Origin: an uncultured Selenomonas sp.
GTDB lineage: Bacteria; Bacillota; Negativicutes; Selenomonadales; Selenomonadaceae
Assembly: GCA_937981305.1 (NCBI GenBank)
Contig: CALJPB010000303.1
Coordinates: 1-17,499 of the forward strand
Length of the DNA: 17,499 nt
Direction of reading: 5' to 3'
The notes beneath the pieces were generated by a model. That model was not told the DNA's origin. It saw only the letters and a list, made by a program, of their open reading frames with translations, and did no database searches. Both the position numbers and the translations under genes were made by a program. The first letter of the stretch is position 1; each line of letters starts with the position of its first letter. Positions 13,614-17,499 of this stretch are shown piece after piece.

Positions 13614-13683
13614 ATTCTAATTTTGTCGGTTGTGGGGCTGCTGTGTCGCCTTCTTATGTCGATTGGTCTTTTTCGCACAAAGA

Positions 13684-14529
13684 TCAAGGAATCAACATAT
13701 AGTTGGCAAGTGTGGTAAAGCCGCAGGAACGCAGCGCGAGACGCAGATCCTCAAGCGGTGCGATGAGCGGGGCAAAGGCGAGACGCAGTTTAAAGCGTGT
13801 GAGCGTGTGCATATTCGCCCCGAAGATGGGGATACGATCCATCTGATAGCGCCCTTCCGCCGGCGTTGAGAGCCCGTAGTGGACGGTGAAGCCGCCGCGG
13901 TATCCCGCTGCGCGGGTCATCTCCTCGATTTCCGGATTGACACGTCCGCCGGGATAGGCGATGTAGTGCATATCATAGCCGATTTTTTCCGAGAGGAGGT
14001 CATGTGAGTCGGCAATCTCGTGGCGCAGGTCGTCCGCCGATGTGAGTTCGGCGAGATTTGCGTGCGTCATCGTGTGGCTCTCAAAGTGGATGAGCCCGGA
14101 ATCCTTCATCTCGTTGATTTGTTCCCATGTCAGATAGTTCGGGTAGGTGTTTGTAAAATCATAGATGAGGAAGATGGTCGCCTTGAATCCGTATTTTTTC
14201 AAAATGGGGTAGGCGTACTCGTAGTTGTCCGCATAGCCGTCGTCGAATGTGATGATGACGGGTTTTTCAGGTAAGGAAGTCCCGTTTTCAAGGGCATCCA
14301 TCATCTCGTCGATCGTGATCGTCGTATAGCCTTCGTCGGCGAGATACGCCATCTGTGCCTCGAACTGATCGGGCCAGAGTGTGAGCGGGTTGCCGTTCTT
14401 CTCCTCGACCTGATGATAGTTGAGGACAGGAACCCCCGGGGATGCATACATGAGGGCGATGCCGCCCAGGAGAAGCAGCAGAGGGAGTATGAGCAGACAT
14501 GGCAACAGGGAGGTACGCGAGAGCTTCAA
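13684..14529 (-). CDS. Membrane-anchored polysaccharide deacetylase (NodB family, CE4)
   Basis: This family removes acetyl groups from N-acetylated glycans such as peptidoglycan or surface polysaccharide. The 281-residue protein has an N-terminal membrane anchor (about 7-28) and an extracytoplasmic NodB domain. Motif 1 is TFDDGYADN (94-102) with catalytic-base and metal aspartates D96/D97, motif 2 is SHTMTH (151-156) with metal ligands H152 and H156, and motif 3 is AYPGGR (191-196). VLNYHQV (35-41) is the usual N-terminal strand of this subgroup. The start is TTG at 14529, supported by GAAGG nine bases upstream. It has its own promoter and no operon partner. No hairpin terminator was found after its stop. 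The exact substrate cannot be read from sequence. Confidence 0.9.
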   Translation of the reverse strand: MKLSRTSLLPCLLILPLLLLLGGIALMYASPGVPVLNYHQVEEKNGNPLTLWPDQFEAQMAYLADEGYTTITIDEMMDALENGTSLPEKPVIITFDDGYADNYEYAYPILKKYGFKATIFLIYDFTNTYPNYLTWEQINEMKDSGLIHFESHTMTHANLAELTSADDLRHEIADSHDLLSEKIGYDMHYIAYPGGRVNPEIEEMTRAAGYRGGFTVHYGLSTPAEGRYQMDRIPIFGANMHTLTRFKLRLAFAPLIAPLEDLRLALRSCGFTTLANYMLIP

Positions 14530-14572
14530 AATGAATTACCTTCTTCTAAAAATTAGTATTTTCTTAATCCTA

Positions 14573-14601
14573 AGTGTAGCCTATTGCCTGCTGTATGTCA
14601 A
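14573..14601 (-). promoter_or_regulatory. Promoter of the polysaccharide deacetylase gene
   Basis: On the minus strand: TTGACA (14596-14601), 17-bp spacer, TACACT (14573-14578). It has the same two hexamers and spacing as the sucrose operon promoter but no flanking inverted repeat of that kind. The leader to the TTG start is about 40 bases. Confidence 0.8.
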
Positions 14602-14637
14602 GCATCCGTATCTCAGGAGAGCATGGGTGAAAAAACT

Positions 14638-14666
14638 TTGATAAAAACGCAGATTGGGGCTATAAT
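14638..14666 (+). promoter_or_regulatory. Promoter of the map-helicase operon
   Basis: TTGATA (14638-14643), a 17-bp spacer and consensus TATAAT (14661-14666). The transcript would start near 14673, about 28 bases before the ATG at 14701, with AGGGAG as ribosome site. Confidence 0.85.
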
Positions 14667-14700
14667 GCAGAGGTACAGATGACACAGAAAGGGAGCAGGA

Positions 14701-15573
14701 ATGAATCGAAACGAACTATGCTGGTGCGGCAGCGGAAAAAAATACAAGAAATGTCATGCGGACTTCGACGAGCGCGTTGCGTCTATCCGTTATGATGTTC
14801 TCCGTGGACAGGTGCGGCCGCCGCGCAAGATCATCAACAATGCGGCAGACATCGAGGGGATTCGGAGAGCTGCGGTCATCAACGACGGTGTGCTCGACCT
14901 CATGGAGACGCTCGTGCGTCCGGGTGTGGATACGGAGACACTCGACCGTGCGGCGCATGACTATATTGTGGAGCGCGGCGGGATTCCCGCCTGCCTCGGG
15001 TTTGAGGGATTCCCCAAGAGCATCTGCACCTCGATCAACAATGTGGTCTGTCACGGCATTCCGTCAAAGAAGGATGTGCTGAAGGAGGGGGACATCGTCA
15101 ACGTCGACTCGACGGTCATCCTCGGCGGCTACTACGCAGATGCTTCGCGTATGTACCTCGTGGGTAAGGTACCCGCAGCGGCGGAGCGTCTGGTGCAGGT
15201 GACGAAGGAGTGCATGGAGCGCGGCATCGCTGCGGCACGTCCGTGGCACTTCCTCGGCGATGTGAGCGCAGCGTGTGGAGACTGGGCGCACGCAAACGGC
15301 TACTCTGTCGTCACAGCACTTGGCGGACACGGTGTCGGCAAGGACTTTCACATGGAGCCGTTCGTTCCGCATGAGGGCGAGCCCGGTACGGGGATGCTCA
15401 TGGTGCCGGGCATGGTGTTCACGGTTGAGCCGATGATCAATGCAGGCGACTATGACGTGACGGTGGATGCAACCGACGGCTGGACAGTTCGGACGAAGGA
15501 TGGTACGCTCTCGGCACAGTGGGAAAAGACCATCCTCATCACGGAAAACGGCGCAGAGGTGCTTTCATCATGA
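14701..15573 (+). CDS. map: Methionine aminopeptidase type I with N-terminal SEC-C zinc motif
   Basis: The enzyme removes the initiator methionine from new proteins. The 290-residue length exceeds the usual 250 or so because of an N-terminal SEC-C motif (CWCGSGKKYKKCH, 7-19), a small zinc knuckle. The catalytic domain from about 45 has H118 (VCHGIP) and the five dinuclear-metal ligands D136 (VNVDST), D147 (YYADASR), H210 (GGHGVG), E243 (TVEPM) and E275 (QWEKT). SEC-C-bearing MetAPs are known in Firmicutes, where the motif may help ribosome or protein contact; that role is an inference. The ATG at 14701 is well placed after AGGGAG. The stop overlaps the helicase start in ATGA, so the two are coupled. 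Confidence 0.95.
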   Translation: MNRNELCWCGSGKKYKKCHADFDERVASIRYDVLRGQVRPPRKIINNAADIEGIRRAAVINDGVLDLMETLVRPGVDTETLDRAAHDYIVERGGIPACLGFEGFPKSICTSINNVVCHGIPSKKDVLKEGDIVNVDSTVILGGYYADASRMYLVGKVPAAAERLVQVTKECMERGIAAARPWHFLGDVSAACGDWAHANGYSVVTALGGHGVGKDFHMEPFVPHEGEPGTGMLMVPGMVFTVEPMINAGDYDVTVDATDGWTVRTKDGTLSAQWEKTILITENGAEVLSS

Positions 15574-16841
15574 CGCATTTCGATCAGCTCGGCATCTCCG
15601 AGCAGCTCGCCGCCCTGCTCAAAAAACAGGGCATTACGACACCGACCCCCGTGCAGGAGCAGGCGATCCCGCCCATGCGTGCGGGGCGCGACGTGATCGC
15701 ACAGGCGCAGACGGGCACAGGCAAGACACTCGCCTTTCTCCTGCCCCTGCTTGAGAAAATCAAACCGCAGGGCGAGGTCGCGCAGGCTCTTGTCATCGCA
15801 CCCACGCGTGAGCTTGCCATCCAGATCGCGCGCGTGGCGGAACCGCTCGGGGCGGAACTTGGCATCGGCACGATTGTGATCTATGGCGGCGCGGACATTG
15901 AGCGGCAGAAGGAGAAGCTGCGCCGCCATCCGCAGCTCATCATCGGCACGCCGGGGCGGCTGCTCGATCACGTGCGGCGCGGAACGCTTACACTCAGCAG
16001 CGTGAACAAGATTGTCCTCGACGAGGCGGACGAAATGCTCAAGATGGGCTTTATCGAGGATGTGGAGGCACTGCTCGCGAAAACGGCACAGGACTATCAG
16101 CTTGCACTTTTTTCCGCGACCATGCCGGAGCGGATTGTGCGCCTCACGAAGACCTTTATGACGAATCCTGCACGCATCCGCATCGAGGGGGAACGGACGA
16201 CGCTCGAAAATATTGAGCAGATTGTCCTTTCCGTGCGCGAGGGGGAGAAGATCGACCGTCTCTGTGCCTCCATCAACGAGGAAGCACCGTATCTTGCAAT
16301 GGTGTTTTGTGCGACGAAGGAACGCACGCGTGCGCTCATGATGGAACTGGCACACCGCGGCTACCTCGTCGACGCACTCAGCGGCGATCTCACGCAGACG
16401 CAGCGTGCCTTTGTCCTGCGGCAGTTTCGTGCGGCAAAGCTGCAGATCCTCTGTGCAACGGACATTGCTGCGCGCGGACTCGACATCGAGGGCGTGACTC
16501 ACGTCTACAACTACGATCTGCCGCCGACCGTCACGGACTACATCCACCGCATCGGGCGCACGGGACGTGCGGGGGCGAAGGGGAAGGCGTTTACGCTTGT
16601 CGCTGCGCACCAGCATGAGAAGCTGCGCAAGATGGAGGCGGCGCTCAAGGAGCGTCTGCGCCGCGATGCCGTCAAGAAAAAGCCGCGTCCGCGTCCGACG
16701 GAGACGGACGGGCAGCAGTTGCGTTCCGCACACGGTGCGAAGCACGGCAGTGAGCCGAAACGTGTAAAGTCGAAGCCGCGCAGCGGGAAGCCGGGGAAAA
16801 CCGTCACGAATATCGGGCGGCGCAGCCGGAAACGTCGGTAG
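15570..16841 (+). CDS. DEAD-box ATP-dependent RNA helicase
   Basis: The 423-residue protein carries all helicase motifs: the Q motif with Q29 (PTPVQEQAIP), Walker A AQTGTGKT (46-53), PTREL (78-82), TPGR (127-130), DEAD (151-154), SAT (183-185), ARGLDI (301-306) and HRIGRTGRAG (326-335). A basic Lys/Arg/Pro-rich tail (about 360-423) likely adds RNA binding, as in the CshA/RhlE-type helicases that act in ribosome assembly, RNA decay or cold growth. Which of these it does cannot be told. The ATG at 15570 shares ATGA with the map stop, and GAGGTG lies eight bases upstream. No DbpA-type 23S rRNA-binding domain is seen. Confidence 0.93.
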   Translation: MTHFDQLGISEQLAALLKKQGITTPTPVQEQAIPPMRAGRDVIAQAQTGTGKTLAFLLPLLEKIKPQGEVAQALVIAPTRELAIQIARVAEPLGAELGIGTIVIYGGADIERQKEKLRRHPQLIIGTPGRLLDHVRRGTLTLSSVNKIVLDEADEMLKMGFIEDVEALLAKTAQDYQLALFSATMPERIVRLTKTFMTNPARIRIEGERTTLENIEQIVLSVREGEKIDRLCASINEEAPYLAMVFCATKERTRALMMELAHRGYLVDALSGDLTQTQRAFVLRQFRAAKLQILCATDIAARGLDIEGVTHVYNYDLPPTVTDYIHRIGRTGRAGAKGKAFTLVAAHQHEKLRKMEAALKERLRRDAVKKKPRPRPTETDGQQLRSAHGAKHGSEPKRVKSKPRSGKPGKTVTNIGRRSRKRR

Positions 16842-16843
16842 GC

Positions 16844-16872
16844 AAAAATTTTCCCATAGAAGGAAAACTTTT
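16844..16872 (+). terminator. Possible weak AT-rich terminator after the helicase gene
   Basis: AAAAATTTTCC (16844-16854) pairs with GGAAAACTTTT (16862-16872), one mismatch, small loop. It lies just past the helicase stop. The stem is AT-rich, so termination may be inefficient and the next gene may be partly read through. Confidence 0.35.
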
Positions 16873-16925
16873 GATTCTGTCGAATCTATACAGAGTACAG
16901 ACAATTTCAACGAGGAGGCATATTC

Positions 16926-17499
16926 ATGATTGGGATCAAGAAGGTCATTGCGATCATCTGCGGAGGCGGCCCCGCGCCGGGCATCAACAGCGTTATCTCC
17001 GCTGTGGTCAGCGAGGCAACGCGGCACGGCTGGGATGTTCTCGGTATCTATGACGGCTTCTCGCGCCTTGCACGCGGTGAGAAGAATTACGTGCGCCTTG
17101 AGCCGGCAAACATCAGCCGCATTCATCTGACGGGCGGCTGCATCCTCAAGATGTCGCGTTTCAATCCGACGAAGAAGGAATCCGACCTGCGCACGGTCGT
17201 CGAGACCCTGACCGAGCTCGGTGTGACTCACGTCGTCACCATCGGCGGCGACGACACGGCATTCAGCTCGATGGCAGTCTCCGAGTATGCACGCAAAATG
17301 GGGCGCACGATCAACGTCGTCCATGTCCCCAAGACCATCGACAACGATTTGCCGCTGCCCGAGGGCGTTCCGACGTTTGGCTTTGAGACGGCGCGTGCGT
17401 TCGGCACGATGGAGATCGAGAACCTCATGGAGGATGCGAGCACGACGAACAATCGTTGGTACTTCACCATTGCCATGGGGCGCACGGCGGGGCATCTTG
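16926..17499 (+). CDS. 6-phosphofructokinase, pyrophosphate-dependent type (5' part)
   Basis: The enzyme phosphorylates fructose-6-phosphate in glycolysis. The first 191 residues are visible; the gene runs off the window. Motifs are CGGGPAPGINS (12-22), GGDDTAFSS (107-115), PKTIDNDL (135-142) with catalytic D139, and MGRTAGHL (184-191). In ATP-dependent enzymes the second Asp of GGDD is Gly (position 104, E. coli numbering) and the Lys of PKTIDND is Gly (position 124). D110 and K136 here are the residues linked to pyrophosphate use, so PPi is predicted as phosphate donor and the reaction would be reversible. The ATG at 16926 has GAGGAGG seven bases upstream. No convincing promoter was resolved in the 84-bp gap. 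Confidence 0.92.
   Translation, partial: MIGIKKVIAIICGGGPAPGINSVISAVVSEATRHGWDVLGIYDGFSRLARGEKNYVRLEPANISRIHLTGGCILKMSRFNPTKKESDLRTVVETLTELGVTHVVTIGGDDTAFSSMAVSEYARKMGRTINVVHVPKTIDNDLPLPEGVPTFGFETARAFGTMEIENLMEDASTTNNRWYFTIAMGRTAGHL

Noticed and set aside
14531..14641. 36-residue plus-strand frame with one hydrophobic helix (MNYLLLKISIFLILSV...)
   Set aside because: It lies on the deacetylase promoter (14573-14601) and its stop falls in the -35 of map. No plus-strand promoter or well-spaced strong ribosome site was found. A hydrophobic product is expected from AT-rich DNA.
16871..16901. Promoter for the phosphofructokinase gene (TTGATT followed by TATACA or TACAGA)
   Set aside because: The spacers are 10 or 19 bp, neither convincing, and TTGATT overlaps the possible helicase terminator. 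Left unassigned.
15450..17495. 681-codon minus-strand open frame across map, the helicase and pfk
   Set aside because: It runs antisense through three well-supported genes and their gaps, with low-complexity Arg/Leu/His composition and no motif. It is a codon-bias shadow.

Overview
The window reads as ordinary chromosome from a GC-rich anaerobe of the Negativicutes, most like Selenomonas, Centipeda or Mitsuokella. This is inferred from gene content and style, not from a search. The signs are strong GGAGG-type ribosome sites with frequent TTG/GTG starts, tightly overlapped genes, a lipoprotein flavodoxin, a methionine aminopeptidase with an SEC-C zinc motif, and a phosphofructokinase with pyrophosphate-type residues. 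No RNA gene, insertion sequence, CRISPR array or phage gene was seen.

Layout. (1) 57-2383: two cyclic-di-GMP-type genes, an HD-GYP protein (+) and an EAL-HDOD protein (-), converge on a shared bidirectional terminator. (2) 2537-7599: one probable operon (+) from an extended -10 promoter, ecfT-truA-pilB-pilT-pilC. It joins an ECF-transporter membrane subunit and a tRNA pseudouridine synthase to the assembly ATPase, retraction ATPase and platform protein of a type IV pilus. No pilin, prepilin peptidase or EcfA ATPase is present. (3) 7639-8957: a minus-strand pair, a flavodoxin-like lipoprotein translationally coupled to a six-helix, His-rich membrane protein, probably an envelope electron-transfer pair. 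(4) 9072-12981: an orphan glucitol-type PTS IIA (-) is divergent from a sucrose operon (+) made of a fused PTS transporter with domain order A-B-C and a GH32 sucrose-6-phosphate hydrolase. Both promoters are readable and palindromes lie at or just downstream of each. (5) 12982-13683: a small-protein locus. A 66-residue protein (-) has a very strong ribosome site, its own terminator and a duplicated promoter cassette. (6) 13684-14529: a membrane-anchored polysaccharide deacetylase (-). (7) 14701-16841: map and a DEAD-box helicase gene, coupled by ATGA. (8) 16926-end: the 5' part of a phosphofructokinase gene.

How it fits together. Sucrose taken up and phosphorylated by the PTS is split by the hydrolase to glucose-6-phosphate and fructose, which feed glycolysis, where the phosphofructokinase acts. 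The c-di-GMP proteins lie beside the pilus motor genes, which suggests but does not prove control of surface motility. The least explained parts are the small-protein locus with its duplicated promoter, the flavodoxin/membrane-protein pair, and the regulatory sites between the two PTS loci.
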